Positions 51,235-64,000 of a stretch of DNA of 64,000 nt are shown here, in pieces. The notes beneath the pieces were generated by a model, which saw only the letters and a list, made by a program, of their open reading frames with translations, made no database searches and was not told where the DNA came from. A program made the position numbers and the translations under genes. Every line of letters begins with the position of its first letter. Within the stretch, counting starts at the first letter, position 1. This DNA is from Burkholderiales bacterium (GTDB lineage: Bacteria; Pseudomonadota; Gammaproteobacteria; Burkholderiales; Burkholderiaceae_C), in the NCBI GenBank assembly GCA_028868995.1, contig JAGWTH010000013.1, forward strand, positions 1 through 64,000. The letters run 5' to 3'.

Positions 51235-52197
51235 ATGAAACTGCTGATTCGCGCGGCCGCCGCCGTGCTCGCCTTCTGCAGCCTGGCCGCCGCGGCCCAG
51301 GCGCCGACCTCGGTCCCCCTCAAGCTGATCGTGCCCTTCACGCCGGGCACCGGCATCGACCTCGTGGCCAGGACGGTCGCCCCCCAGCTGTCCCAGCGGC
51401 TGCACCGGCCGGTGGTGGTCGAGAACCGCGCCGGCGCCTCCGGCAACATCGGCACCGAGTTCGTGGTGCGCTCGCCGGCCGACGGCAACACGCTGCTGGT
51501 GAGCGTCAATACCCTCGTCATGAACAAGGCCCTGTACCCGCAACTGCCGTTCGACCCGGTGAAGGACCTGGTGCCGGTCACGCTCACCAGCTGGGGCCAG
51601 CTGATCCTGGTGGCGCCGCCGTCCGCCGGCTTCAAGACCGTCGGCGACCTGGTCGCGGCCGCCAAGGCGAAGCCGGGCAAGCTCAATTACGCGAGCCCGG
51701 GGGTGGGCACGCCGCACCACATGTCCATGGAGCTGTTCAAGCAGACGGCCGGCGTGTACCTGACCCACATCCCCTACCGGGGCAGTGCGCCCGCGGTGCA
51801 GGACCTGCTGGGCGGCCAGGTGGACGCCATGTTCCTGCCGATCCACGTGGCGCTGCCCTTCGTGAAGGCCGGCCGGCTCGTGGCCCTGGCCATCGGCAGC
51901 GAGAAGCGTCATCCCCTGCTGCCGGACGTGCCGACGCTCAGGGAGGCCAAGGCCGGCGACGTCAACGTCGACATGTGGTACGGCATCTTCGCGCCTCCCG
52001 GCACGCCGGCGGACCAGGTGCTCAAGCTCAATCACGAGCTGAAGGACATCCTGTCCACGCCGGAAGTGCGCACGGCCTTCCAGGCCCAGGGCATGGATCC
52101 GGCGACCAGCACGCCGGAGGAATTCCGCCGCCTGGTCGCGCGCGACGCCGAGCGCTGGGCGAACGTCATCCGCACTGCCCACATCAAGGCGGAATGA
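51235..52197 (+). CDS. Tripartite tricarboxylate transporter receptor (Bug family), copy 2
   Basis: This 320-residue periplasmic binding protein has a signal peptide (MKLLIRAAAAVLAFCSLAAA, cut near residue 22) and Bug motifs LKLIVPFTPGTGIDLVARTV, VVVENRAGASGNIGTEFVVR and IPYRGSAPAVQDLLGGQVDA. It differs clearly from copy 1, so the two are old paralogues rather than a recent duplication. Its stop overlaps the start of the flavin monooxygenase, so it probably captures the substrate of that enzyme. AAG purine-rich sequence (GGGAAAG) precedes the ATG. Confidence 0.9.
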   Translation: MKLLIRAAAAVLAFCSLAAAAQAPTSVPLKLIVPFTPGTGIDLVARTVAPQLSQRLHRPVVVENRAGASGNIGTEFVVRSPADGNTLLVSVNTLVMNKALYPQLPFDPVKDLVPVTLTSWGQLILVAPPSAGFKTVGDLVAAAKAKPGKLNYASPGVGTPHHMSMELFKQTAGVYLTHIPYRGSAPAVQDLLGGQVDAMFLPIHVALPFVKAGRLVALAIGSEKRHPLLPDVPTLREAKAGDVNVDMWYGIFAPPGTPADQVLKLNHELKDILSTPEVRTAFQAQGMDPATSTPEEFRRLVARDAERWANVIRTAHIKAE

Positions 52198-53429
52198 TGC
52201 GCATCGCGATCGTCGGCGGCGGCATCGGCGGCCTGGCGCTGGCGCTGGGCCTGCACCAGCGGGGCATCGCCTGCGACCTCTACGAGGCGGCGCCCGAGGT
52301 GCGCGAGCTGGGCGTGGGCATCACGCTGCTGCCGCACGCCATGCGCGAGCTGGCGGCGCTGGGGCTGCAGGCGCAGCTGGAGCCGCTGGGCATCGAGAAC
52401 CTGGAAAGCGTCTTCTTCAACCGCTGGGGCCAGTTCATCTACCGCGAGCCGCGCGGCCGCCACGCCGGCTACGAGGTGCCGGAACTGGGCATGCATCGCG
52501 GCAAGCTGCACGGCGTGCTGTTCCGGGCGGCCTTGCAGCGGCTGGGCCCGGGCCGCCTGCACCTCGACCACCGCTGCGTGGGCCTGCAGCAGGAGGCGGC
52601 GCAGGTCACCCTGGCCTTCCAGGACGGCCAGGGCCGGGCGCGGCCGGCGGTGCAGGCGGACGTGGTGATCGCCTGCGACGGCGTCAATTCCGCAGTGCGC
52701 CGGCAGTTCTACCCGCAAGAGAAGCCCGCCTTCGCCGGCATCAACACCTGGCGCGGCGTGACGGTGCACAAGCCCATCCTCACGGGCAGGAGCTACCTGC
52801 GCATCGGCTCCATCGACACCGGCAAGATGGTGATCTACCCCATCGTCGACAACGTCGACGGGCAGGGCAACCAGTTGATCAACTGGGTGGCCGAGATCCG
52901 CCACGCCGACATGGGCCGGAACGACTGGAACAAGCCCGGCCGGCTGGAGGACTTCCTGCCTGTCTACCGGGACTGGAAGTTCGACTGGCTGGACGTGCCC
53001 GCGCTGATCGCCGGGGCGCGCGAGATCCTCGAGTACCCCATGGTCGACAAGGATCCGGTCGCGCGCTGGACCTTCGGGCGCGTGACCTTCCTGGGTGACG
53101 CCGCCCATCCCATGTACCCGCGCGGCTCGAACGGCAGCGCGCAGGCGCTGCTGGACGCGGCCGCCCTGGCCAGGCTGCTGGCCGAGGCTGGGGACCCGCT
53201 CGCGGCGCTGCAGCGCTACCAGGACCTGCGGCTGCCGGCCACGGCGAGGGTGGTGCAGACCAACCGCACGGTGCCGCCCGACTTCATCATCATGAAGGCG
53301 GACGAGCTGAGCGGCGGCCGGCCGTTCCCGGGGACCATCGACGACCTCGTGAGCCAGGAGGAACTGCGCCGGATCTCCGACGACTACAAGAAGGTGGCGG
53401 GGTTCGCGCTGGAGAAGGCGGCCGGCTGA
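52194..53429 (+). CDS. PhzS-like FAD-dependent monooxygenase
   Basis: This 411-residue group A flavin hydroxylase has the FAD motif IAIVGGGIGGLALALGLHQR, the DG motif ADVVIACDGVNSAVRR, and the GD motif VTFLGDAAHPMYPRGSNGSA. The middle region (INTWRGVTVHKPILTGRSYL; PGRLEDFLPVYRDWKFDWLD; EILEYPMVDKDPVARW) closely resembles PhzS of Pseudomonas, which hydroxylates a phenazine carboxylate, although no phenazine genes are here. The substrate is more likely an imported aromatic or N-heterocyclic acid. Adjacent ATGs at 52194 and 52197 are both possible; the first overlaps the Bug stop. It is the second gene of the MarR-controlled pair. Confidence 0.88.
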   Translation: MMRIAIVGGGIGGLALALGLHQRGIACDLYEAAPEVRELGVGITLLPHAMRELAALGLQAQLEPLGIENLESVFFNRWGQFIYREPRGRHAGYEVPELGMHRGKLHGVLFRAALQRLGPGRLHLDHRCVGLQQEAAQVTLAFQDGQGRARPAVQADVVIACDGVNSAVRRQFYPQEKPAFAGINTWRGVTVHKPILTGRSYLRIGSIDTGKMVIYPIVDNVDGQGNQLINWVAEIRHADMGRNDWNKPGRLEDFLPVYRDWKFDWLDVPALIAGAREILEYPMVDKDPVARWTFGRVTFLGDAAHPMYPRGSNGSAQALLDAAALARLLAEAGDPLAALQRYQDLRLPATARVVQTNRTVPPDFIIMKADELSGGRPFPGTIDDLVSQEELRRISDDYKKVAGFALEKAAG

Positions 53430-53450
53430 GGCGAAGGCCGTCGGTGGGGT

Positions 53451-54020
53451 TCAATTCAGGTACTGCGGCCGGCTGCTGCCGTCGTCCGCCGCCGGCTCGG
53501 CGGCCGCCGGCGGCACGAAGGGCTCGCGCCACTGCGACTGCTGCAGCGCCTGCTCCAGCAGGTGCATCAGCCCCTGCACCAGCTTCGGCTGCATCTCCAG
53601 CTGGAAGCTGCGCGGCTTGGCGTCGCCGCTGGCTGCCCGCTCGTTGAAGTTCAGCCGCAGCGGCCCGCCCGCCAGGGGCGTCGCGTCCACGTCGGTCACC
53701 AGCAGGGGCTCCTCGCCCAGGGGCAGGCGGTGCTGGCCTTCCTTGTAGGGCGTCTCGAAGTCGGCGTGTTGCAGGAACTCCTCCTTGCGGAATTCCGCCA
53801 GCATCTTCTTCAATTCCGGGTTGGCGCCCGAGAGCGAGGCGCCGGCGGATTCCAGCTTCAGCAGGTGCTCGGTGAGCATCCGGGTCATCAGCGGCCAGAG
53901 CCCGACCATCAGCCGCCGGGTGAGCCACATGCGCATCTCGTCGCCTTCCGTGGTGTTGATGCGCATGAGGATGCGGTCCTGCTCGGGCAGGTAGGTGACC
54001 GACATCTGGTGGATCTGCAT
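53451..54020 (-). CDS. Conserved hypothetical protein, Comamonadaceae type
   Basis: This 189-residue soluble protein starts at ATG 54020 ([20 protein letters not shown]). The N-terminus [20 protein letters not shown] and the middle [20 protein letters not shown] are the distinctive blocks. I do not recognise a family with a known role. The C-terminus ([20 protein letters not shown]) is disordered. It converges on the monooxygenase and its start is divergent from clpB, with only about 52 bases between the -10-like hexamer and the clpB heat-shock promoter. A shared stress regulation is possible but unproven. Confidence 0.7.
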   Translation of the reverse strand: MQIHQMSVTYLPEQDRILMRINTTEGDEMRMWLTRRLMVGLWPLMTRMLTEHLLKLESAGASLSGANPELKKMLAEFRKEEFLQHADFETPYKEGQHRLPLGEEPLLVTDVDATPLAGGPLRLNFNERAASGDAKPRSFQLEMQPKLVQGLMHLLEQALQQSQWREPFVPPAAAEPAADDGSSRPQYLN

Positions 54021-54027
54021 GCAGTTG

Positions 54028-54033
54028 ATTCTA
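54028..54033 (-). promoter_or_regulatory. -10-like hexamer TAGAAT ahead of the hypothetical gene
   Basis: On the minus strand TAGAAT ends 7 bases before the ATG at 54020, with no Shine-Dalgarno between. It fits the leaderless-type arrangement of this window. Confidence 0.35.
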
Positions 54034-54072
54034 GTCAGCCCCGCCGGGCCTGCCAGCGCCCTACAGTGCGGA

Positions 54073-54100
54073 CTTGAAAAGCGGCCGGCGAGGCCTATCT
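54073..54100 (+). promoter_or_regulatory. Sigma-32 heat-shock promoter of clpB
   Basis: CTTGAAA (54073-54079) is a perfect sigma-32 -35. After 13-14 bases comes GCCTATCT, which matches CCCCATnT at most positions. It lies 21 bases before the clpB ATG. ClpB is a standard RpoH target. Confidence 0.65.
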
Positions 54101-54120
54101 GGGCCGTAACGGAGTATTTC

Positions 54121-56745
<2,625 letters not shown>

Positions 56746-56754
56746 GCCGAGTGG

Positions 56755-56784
56755 AAAAGGCCGGGGCCCGCCCCGGCCTTTTCG
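56755..56784 (+). terminator. Rho-independent terminator after clpB
   Basis: AAAAGGCCGGGG pairs with CCCCGGCCTTTT around CCCG, a 12-base-pair stem beginning 9 bases after the stop. The T-tract is the stem end plus TTCG only. Confidence 0.8.
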
Positions 56785-56792
56785 ATCGGGCC

Positions 56793-56798
56793 CACAAT
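56793..56798 (+). promoter_or_regulatory. -10-like hexamer CACAAT ahead of a small membrane protein
   Basis: CACAAT ends 9 bases before ATG 56808, with no Shine-Dalgarno at proper spacing. It begins 11 bases after the clpB terminator stem. Confidence 0.3.
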
Positions 56799-56807
56799 GG
56801 AAGCCGC

Positions 56808-57116
56808 ATGCCCCTGATCCTGAACCTCCTCCTTCGCGCCGTGCTGCTCGTCGCCGGCCTGGTGTTTACCGCCAGCGTGCTGCTGGTGGTCGCGGTGCTG
56901 CTGGCGCTGTGGTCCGTGCGTGCCCTCTGGGGCCGCCTCACCGGGCGGCCCGTGGCGCCGTTCGGCATGCGCATGGGCCCGGGCGGCGCCTTCGCGGAGA
57001 TGATGCGCCGGTCCCGGCCGGCAGGCAGCCGCACGCCGCGTGCCGATGCCGCGGCCGACCTGCGCGGGCGGCTGGCCGAAGTCACCGACGTCGAGCCCCA
57101 CGCGCCCCGGCGCTGA
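56808..57116 (+). CDS. Small membrane protein of unknown function
   Basis: This 102-residue protein has a long N-terminal hydrophobic segment (residues about 3-38, NLLLRAVLLVAGLVFTASVL and LLVVAVLLALWSVRALWG), enough for one long or two short helices. A basic, Pro-rich cytoplasmic tail follows (RRSRPAGSRTPRADAAADLR). I recognise no family, although similar short proteins occur beside clpB in Comamonadaceae. It may be transcribed on its own. The codon use is like its neighbours, which supports it as a real gene. Confidence 0.6.
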   Translation: MPLILNLLLRAVLLVAGLVFTASVLLVVAVLLALWSVRALWGRLTGRPVAPFGMRMGPGGAFAEMMRRSRPAGSRTPRADAAADLRGRLAEVTDVEPHAPRR

Positions 57117-57141
57117 CGGCGCCCGGGACCTCTCCCGGCCC

Positions 57142-58491
57142 TCAGGCGTCCACGGGGAGCTGCTGCGCGGCCAGCTCCACCAGGCTGGCGATGCGCACCG
57201 GCCAGGCGTCCTGTTCGGCGCCGGCCATGAAATTCAGCCGGCAGCTCGCGCAGGACACGACCACGGTGTCGGCGCCGGTGGCCGCACCCGTCGCCTCGAT
57301 CTGCTCGCGCTTGATCTCCCAGGCCTGGTGGCGCAGGGAGCCGGCGCGGTTGATCAGGAAGGCTCCGGCGCCCCCGCCGCAGCACCAGTTGCGCTGGGCG
57401 GTGGGCTCGGTCTCGCGGAAATCCACCCCCAGCGCCTTCAGCGCCGCGCGCGGCTCCTCCATCACGCCGCCGTGGCGCGCCAGCTTGCAGGCGTCGTGGT
57501 AGGTGTAGGTGCCGCGGTCGCTGGACGGACGCAGGCGCAGGCGTCCCGCCGTCACCTCGCGGCCCACGAATTCGGAGACGGCCAGCACCTCGAAGGGCAG
57601 GGCGCTGCCGTCCTCGCGGGTCGCATCCCAGCGCAGCGCCGGGTAGGCATGGCCGCATTCGGGCAGGATCACCGTGCGCGCGCCGATGGCCAGGGCCTCG
57701 TCGACCAGGCGGCGGCTGGCCTCGGCCTGCAGCGACTCGCTGCCGGCCAGCAGGCCGAAGTTGGCCGCCTCGAAGCCGGCGCTGCGCAGCGTCCAGCGCA
57801 GGCCCAGGTGGTTGAGGATGCGAGCGGTGGCGGCGAAGGCGTCGCGGTACAGCAGCACGTCGATGACGGTGGTCACCAGAAGCACGTCGGCCTGCGGCTC
57901 GTCCAGGGGCACCGCGATGCCTTCGGCGCGGATCGCCTCCACGGCCTGCCGCAGCTCCTGCGGCCCGACGCCGAACACCGTGCCGCGCCCGGCCTGTTCC
58001 TGCGCCACCGCGGTCAGCTCCAGCGGCGCGAGGCCGGCCTCGTACAGGGCCTCGCGCATCACGTTGACGCCGCGGGCGGTGTTGATCCCCATGGGGCAGA
58101 CCATGCTGCAGCGGCCGCACTCGGTGCAGCTGTCGAAGCACAGCTCCTGGAACTCGCGCAGGTCGTCGGCCGTGATGTCGCGCACGAACAGCCGCTTCAC
58201 CGGCGCGAAGGCCGAGGTCTCGCGCGCATGGAAGCGGCGCAGGAGGTCCAGCTTGCGGTTCGGCGCGTACTTCGGGTCGCCGGTCGACTGCGAGAAATGG
58301 CAGGCCTCGGAGCAGTAGCCGCAGTGCACGCAGGCCTCCAGGTCCAGGGCGAGTCCGCGGTCCATCTTGGCGCGCATGACGGCCTTGGCGCGTTCCACGC
58401 GCTGCGCGTCGCCCATCTGCGGCGGCTGCGCCATCTCGGGCAGGTGGCGGATGGCTTCCAGGAAGCCGTGGAAGACGTTCATGTCGATCAT
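57142..58491 (-). CDS. HdrD/DsrK-like iron-sulfur subunit with two CCG domains
   Basis: This 449-residue protein has two 4Fe-4S ferredoxin motifs (ACVHCGYCSEACHFSQ near residue 55 and CTECGRCSMVCPMGINTARG near 120) and two cysteine-rich CCG domains (PECGHAYPALRW region; CCGGGAGAFLINR and VVSCASCRLNF). This is the heterodisulfide-reductase D/GlpC/DsrK layout for quinone or heme to disulfide electron transfer. The start overlaps the end of the membrane subunit (ATGA at 58488-58491), so the two make a minimal DsrMK/HmeCD-like complex. The electron acceptor is unknown. The first CCG repeat lacks the complete CCG triplet, as in relatives. Confidence 0.85.
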   Translation of the reverse strand: MIDMNVFHGFLEAIRHLPEMAQPPQMGDAQRVERAKAVMRAKMDRGLALDLEACVHCGYCSEACHFSQSTGDPKYAPNRKLDLLRRFHARETSAFAPVKRLFVRDITADDLREFQELCFDSCTECGRCSMVCPMGINTARGVNVMREALYEAGLAPLELTAVAQEQAGRGTVFGVGPQELRQAVEAIRAEGIAVPLDEPQADVLLVTTVIDVLLYRDAFAATARILNHLGLRWTLRSAGFEAANFGLLAGSESLQAEASRRLVDEALAIGARTVILPECGHAYPALRWDATREDGSALPFEVLAVSEFVGREVTAGRLRLRPSSDRGTYTYHDACKLARHGGVMEEPRAALKALGVDFRETEPTAQRNWCCGGGAGAFLINRAGSLRHQAWEIKREQIEATGAATGADTVVVSCASCRLNFMAGAEQDAWPVRIASLVELAAQQLPVDA

Positions 58492-59165
58492 GCGCGTACT
58501 CCCCGGCGGCCGAAGTAGGTGGCGAGCTGCATGCGCGCCGGCAGGAACAGGAAGGCGTGCATCAGCTTGCCGAAGGGGAACCACACCAGCAGCAGCTCCA
58601 GGCTCACCAGGTGCACCGCGAGCGGGACCCGGTACACCGGCGCGTGGCTGGCCAGCAGCGAGGAGGAGGGCTCGCCCACCACGGCCATGCCGGTGAGCAG
58701 CGGCAGCATGGTGAGGGTCCAGCTGAGGATGTCGTCGGCGCGCGAGATCCGGCGCAGCACCGGGTCGGTGAGGCGGAACAGCAGCGCCAGCAGCAGCGAG
58801 GTGATCGTGACGCCTGCGGCCACGTACATGACGGCATCGGGCGCGGCCGGCCAGGCGAGGCCCGTCAGCCGCCGCACGAAGGCGATGTGGGGCGCGTAGC
58901 CGAAGAAGACCACCGCCAGCCCGATGTGGAACAGGTAGGGATTGAAGGTCACCAGCGTGGAGCTCGGCGAGAAGCCGGCCGGCACGGAGAAGCGGCGCAG
59001 CGCCGCCTGCGCCGCGGCGGCGGTGCCGAAGCCGTGGCGGGCTGTCCCGTGGGCCTGCGCCCGCGGCAGCCGCAGCAGGCTCCACAGGCGCCAGCCGCAG
59101 CCGGCGACGAAGATCACGATCGCGGCGGCCAGCAGCGGTCCGCGCGCCCAGTCGAGCAGGTCCAT
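58488..59165 (-). CDS. NarI/DsrM-like heme b membrane subunit
   Basis: This 225-residue protein has about five transmembrane helices and histidines suited to bind two b hemes (YLFHIGLAVVFFGYAPHIAF; LAVHLVSLELLLVWFPFGKL plus MHAF). It is the gamma subunit type of nitrate reductase and DsrM, which passes electrons from quinol to a Fe-S subunit. ATG 59165 has AGAGGAG upstream at 6 bases; a TTG at 59171 would add two residues. It is co-transcribed with the HdrD-like gene. No catalytic partner for nitrate is present, so nitrate reduction is not suggested. Confidence 0.8.
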   Translation of the reverse strand: MDLLDWARGPLLAAAIVIFVAGCGWRLWSLLRLPRAQAHGTARHGFGTAAAAQAALRRFSVPAGFSPSSTLVTFNPYLFHIGLAVVFFGYAPHIAFVRRLTGLAWPAAPDAVMYVAAGVTITSLLLALLFRLTDPVLRRISRADDILSWTLTMLPLLTGMAVVGEPSSSLLASHAPVYRVPLAVHLVSLELLLVWFPFGKLMHAFLFLPARMQLATYFGRRGVRA

Positions 59166-59226
59166 GTGCAACTCCTCTCAGGCGGCAGAAAGCTAACCCG
59201 CCTCGGCCCCGGTCACTTGCGCTGGG

Positions 59227-59511
59227 TCAAACGGAACCGGCCCCGGGCGGCCGGCTGGCGCTGCGCGGCGCCCGGCCGCTGGGGCACAGCACGTTCTGCG
59301 GCAGGCGTCCCTGGACGTAGTCGAGTTCCTCCTGCGGCGTGGCCGGCCGGACTTCGCCGAGCCGGGCATGCTGGCCGTAGAGCTCCTCGAGCAGCTCGCG
59401 CATGGCCGCAGGGGCATCGGTGCCCTGCGGCAGCGCCTTGAACCAGCGCCGGGGACGGCCCTCGTAGGTGAACTCCACCACCCAGACCTCGGAGCTGCGG
59501 AAGAAGGGCAT
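59227..59511 (-). CDS. Small conserved hypothetical protein
   Basis: This 94-residue protein begins MPFFRSSEVWVVEFTYEGRP and contains HARLGEVRPATPQEELDYVQ. I recognise no family of known function. The acidic core and short size suggest a cytosolic accessory protein, and the tail is Pro/Arg-rich. It is read before the membrane-complex genes, from which it is separated by 61 bases, and lies 4 bases after the DUF3079 gene, so the two small genes probably form one transcript. The reading-frame composition and close packing make it likely to be real. Confidence 0.6.
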   Translation of the reverse strand: MPFFRSSEVWVVEFTYEGRPRRWFKALPQGTDAPAAMRELLEELYGQHARLGEVRPATPQEELDYVQGRLPQNVLCPSGRAPRSASRPPGAGSV

Positions 59512-59515
59512 GGCG

Positions 59516-59728
59516 TCAGGGCGGGGGCGGCTGTTGCGCGGATTCTTCCACGGCCGGCCGCAGCGGGTCCAGGCCCTCGCTCTCCCAGCCGTCTCCGTAC
59601 AGCTCCGAGGGATGCTGGGTGCGCTCGGTGCCGTTGCCGCAGATCATCTCGTCGGCCGCGCAGTAGCGGTCGCAGCCCCAGCAGGTGCGCTCGGGATGCG
59701 CCGGCCGGATCGGGAACTTCTTGCCCAT
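59516..59728 (-). CDS. DUF3079 protein, small cysteine-containing
   Basis: This 70-residue protein starts at ATG 59728 (MGKKFPIRPAHPERTCWGCD) and has four cysteines in CWGCDRYCAADEMICGNGTE, spaced C-x2-C-x3-C-x5-C, a likely metal site. It matches the DUF3079 family found in proteobacteria, whose role is unknown. The C-terminus is disordered. It is probably expressed together with the next small gene. Confidence 0.78.
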   Translation of the reverse strand: MGKKFPIRPAHPERTCWGCDRYCAADEMICGNGTERTQHPSELYGDGWESEGLDPLRPAVEESAQQPPPP

Positions 59729-59800
59729 GCGGCCATTGTCGAAACCCGCCGGCGCCAGGGTCTTGCCCTGGGTCAAGCCGGGGGCGGGTCGCCCCAGGGC

Positions 59801-60583
59801 TCAGGCGGCCGGCGGGTCCATGTGCTGGGCGTACAGCTTCTGCATGCCGCCCAGCCAGCGGTCGTAGTCCTGCGCCTTGGCCAGGAAGTACTTCGCGACC
59901 TCGGGGTGCGGCAGCGCCAGGAAGCGCTCCTCGCGCATGGTCTGCACCACCACCTCGGCCACCTGCTCGGGCGTGAGCACGCCGTTGATGCCGGCCGAGC
60001 CGGTGCCGTCGCGCGTCATGTCCGTCTGCACCGACTGCGGGCACAGGCAGGACACGCGCAGGCCCTTGCGGCCGTAGGCGATGCGCAGCCACTCGGCGAT
60101 GGCCACGGCGGCATGCTTGGTCACGCCGTAGGGCGCGGATTCGACGATGTTCAGCAGGCCCGCCGCCGAGGCCGTGACCAGGAAGTAGCCCTCGCCGCGC
60201 CCGACCATCTCCGGCACCACGGCCCGGGCCGCCCACACGTGGGCCATGCCGTGGATCTTCCACATGCTGTCCCACAGCGGGTCCTCCAGCTCGATGCCGC
60301 CCATGCGCCCGAGGATGCCGGCGTTGGAGATGTAGGCGTCGATGCGCCCGAAGCGCTCGCGCGTGGCCTGCACCAGGGCCTGGATGTCGGCCTCGCGGCT
60401 GACGTCGCAGGCCAGCGCCAGCGCCTGCGCGCCGATCCCCGCCGCCACGCCCCGGGCGCGCTCCAGGTTCACGTCCGCGACCACGACGGCGCGCGCGCCC
60501 TCGCGCGCGAAGCGCTGGGCGAGCCCGGCGCCGATGCCGCTCGCCGCGCCGGTGACCACCACGACCTTGTCTCTGATTTCCAT
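59801..60583 (-). CDS. Short-chain dehydrogenase/reductase (SDR)
   Basis: This 260-residue classical SDR has the NAD(P) motif VVVTGAASGIGAGLAQRFAR, NAG motif AYISNAGILGRMGG, and the Ser-Tyr-Lys catalytic triad (VTASAAGLLN; YGVTKHAAVAIAEWL). The Asp in VVVADVNLERARG suggests NAD preference. It starts at ATG 60583 with GGAGGT upstream. The substrate cannot be predicted. The gene is probably monocistronic, 85 bases after the Nudix gene. It is not related to the neighbouring genes in any visible way. Confidence 0.88.
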   Translation of the reverse strand: MEIRDKVVVVTGAASGIGAGLAQRFAREGARAVVVADVNLERARGVAAGIGAQALALACDVSREADIQALVQATRERFGRIDAYISNAGILGRMGGIELEDPLWDSMWKIHGMAHVWAARAVVPEMVGRGEGYFLVTASAAGLLNIVESAPYGVTKHAAVAIAEWLRIAYGRKGLRVSCLCPQSVQTDMTRDGTGSAGINGVLTPEQVAEVVVQTMREERFLALPHPEVAKYFLAKAQDYDRWLGGMQKLYAQHMDPPAA

Positions 60584-60668
60584 GCGACCTCCGATAGCAG
60601 CCGCCGAGTATCCGTGCTGCGCCGCCGGGCGCAAGCCGCGCAGGCGACAAGCCGGCAGCGCGGCAGCG

Positions 60669-61151
60669 TCAGCCGGCCGCGGGCGGCCAGCCGCGCAGCT
60701 GCCGTTCCAGCGCGTCGATGAAGGGCGCCTGGCCGGGGACCAGCCGGCCGCGCGCCTCGGACAGGCCGAACCATTGCACGCGGTCCACCTCGGGGAAGGT
60801 CCGGCGCCGGCCCGACCGCGGGGGCCATTCCAGCTCGAACGGGTTGCTCGCCAGCCGCGCCGGGTCGGCGTCGCCCTCGAAGGCCCAGGCCACGATGCGC
60901 TTGCCGCTGCGCTGGCGCAGCTCGCCCAGCGGCAGGAAGGGCGGTGCGCTGGCGAAGCCGGTTTCCTCGCGGAATTCCCGCAAGGCGGCCGCCAGCGCCT
61001 CCTCACCCGGGCCGATTCCGCCCTTGGGCAGGGTCCAGGCTCCCGCATCGCGGCGGACCCAGAACGGCCCGCCGGGATGCGCCAGCAGCACCTCCAGGCC
61101 CGCGGGGGTGCGCCGGTACATCAGCAGGCCGGCGCTGCGCTCGATGGCCAC
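60669..61151 (-). CDS. Nudix hydrolase
   Basis: This 160-residue protein carries a full Nudix box (GGIGPGEEALAAALREFREE, then TGF), with the metal-binding REFREE. The sequence begins MAIERSAGLLMYRRTPAGLE, and the hydrophobic core ending PGQAPFIDALERQLRGW is typical of the ADP-ribose/diadenosine and DNA-mismatch-type groups. The exact nucleotide substrate is not readable. It starts 25 bases after the SQR-like gene's stop and could be co-transcribed with it. Confidence 0.85.
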   Translation of the reverse strand: MAIERSAGLLMYRRTPAGLEVLLAHPGGPFWVRRDAGAWTLPKGGIGPGEEALAAALREFREETGFASAPPFLPLGELRQRSGKRIVAWAFEGDADPARLASNPFELEWPPRSGRRRTFPEVDRVQWFGLSEARGRLVPGQAPFIDALERQLRGWPPAAG

Positions 61152-61176
61152 CGGCGCGAGGGGAGGAGCCGCCGGT

Positions 61177-63880
<2,704 letters not shown>

Positions 63881-63881
63881 C

Positions 63882-64000
63882 TCAGCAGCCTTTCTGGACG
63901 CCCAGCTTGCGCAGGATGATCTCGAGCGGGCACCACTGCGTGAGCGCGCTCTGCAGCAGGTTCAGGCCCACGAAGGCGGTGAAGGCCAGCCACCACGGGC
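63882..64000 (-). CDS. DUF2892/YgaP-like transmembrane protein, C-terminal end (partial)
   Basis: Only the last 39 codons are in the window (…WLAFTAFVGLNLLQSALTQW, then CPLEIILRKLGV and a terminal GC). This is the characteristic ending of the YgaP/DUF2892 membrane segment, with the CPLEIILRKLG motif common to stand-alone DUF2892 proteins and rhodanese fusions. Its 5' end lies beyond base 64000, so a rhodanese part cannot be judged. It is read into tolC, one base apart. It is near an SQR-like gene, and DUF2892 genes often accompany sulfide or thiosulfate functions. Confidence 0.75.
   Translation of the reverse strand, partial: PWWLAFTAFVGLNLLQSALTQWCPLEIILRKLGVQKGC

Overview
The window is 64 kb of very GC-rich, densely coded chromosome. 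It looks like a betaproteobacterium of the order Burkholderiales, most likely Comamonadaceae (Ramlibacter/Variovorax-like). Three things point there: the gene neighbourhoods (uvrC-pgsA; surE-pcm-nlpD-rpoS; rpsF-priB-rpsR-rplI-dnaB; hom-thrC-moeA-moaDE-clpB), two tripartite tricarboxylate receptor (Bug) genes, and the protein sequences themselves. I see no prophage, plasmid, insertion sequence or CRISPR array, and no gene-free stretch longer than 300 bases. This is core chromosome with small accessory cassettes.

Layout. 1-4.9 kb: the end of uvrC, pgsA, a DMT exporter, then a LysR regulator divergent from a fluoroacetate-dehalogenase-like hydrolase that is coupled to a tartrate/D-malate dehydrogenase. 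5-9.6 kb: HU, tRNA-Val, a PpiD-like chaperone, an oxalate/formate-type transporter broken by one in-frame TGA, and tRNA-His. 9.6-16.4 kb: a quinone oxidoreductase divergent from surE-pcm-nlpD-rpoS, then an exonuclease and rlmD. 16.4-26.3 kb: iron and heme acquisition (HbpS-like protein, hemP-exbD-exbB-tonB, FMN dehydrogenase, PiuC-like dioxygenase, catecholate receptor, feoAB) under two Fur-box promoters of identical architecture. 26.3-36.9 kb: ahpC/ahpF peroxide defence with an OxyR-like site, ppsR/ppsA, an acetate-type sodium symporter pair and an MHS transporter.

36.9-49.6 kb: the S6-PriB-S18-L9 operon, dnaB, PhoH-PIN, a peroxiredoxin, then an overlapping run of aminotransferase, homoserine dehydrogenase, threonine synthase and molybdenum-cofactor genes. 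49.6-53.4 kb: a MarR-controlled cassette with two Bug receptors and a PhzS-like flavin monooxygenase. 53.4-64 kb: clpB with a heat-shock promoter, a two-gene DsrMK/HdrD-like electron-transfer module, small unknown genes, an SDR, a Nudix hydrolase, an SQR-like flavoprotein, a TolC-family protein and the end of a DUF2892-type membrane protein.

The most notable observations are: (i) a recurrent arrangement in which a -10-like hexamer lies 5-9 bases before an ATG that has no Shine-Dalgarno, suggesting leaderless mRNAs; (ii) a single TGA replacing an expected Cys codon in the transporter; (iii) an in-frame palindromic repeat inserted in moeA; (iv) a 23-codon hydrophobic ORF directly behind the Fur-controlled tonB promoter; (v) a complete fluoroacetate-dehalogenase pocket; and (vi) three DnaA-box-like repeats spaced about two helical turns apart in front of dnaB.
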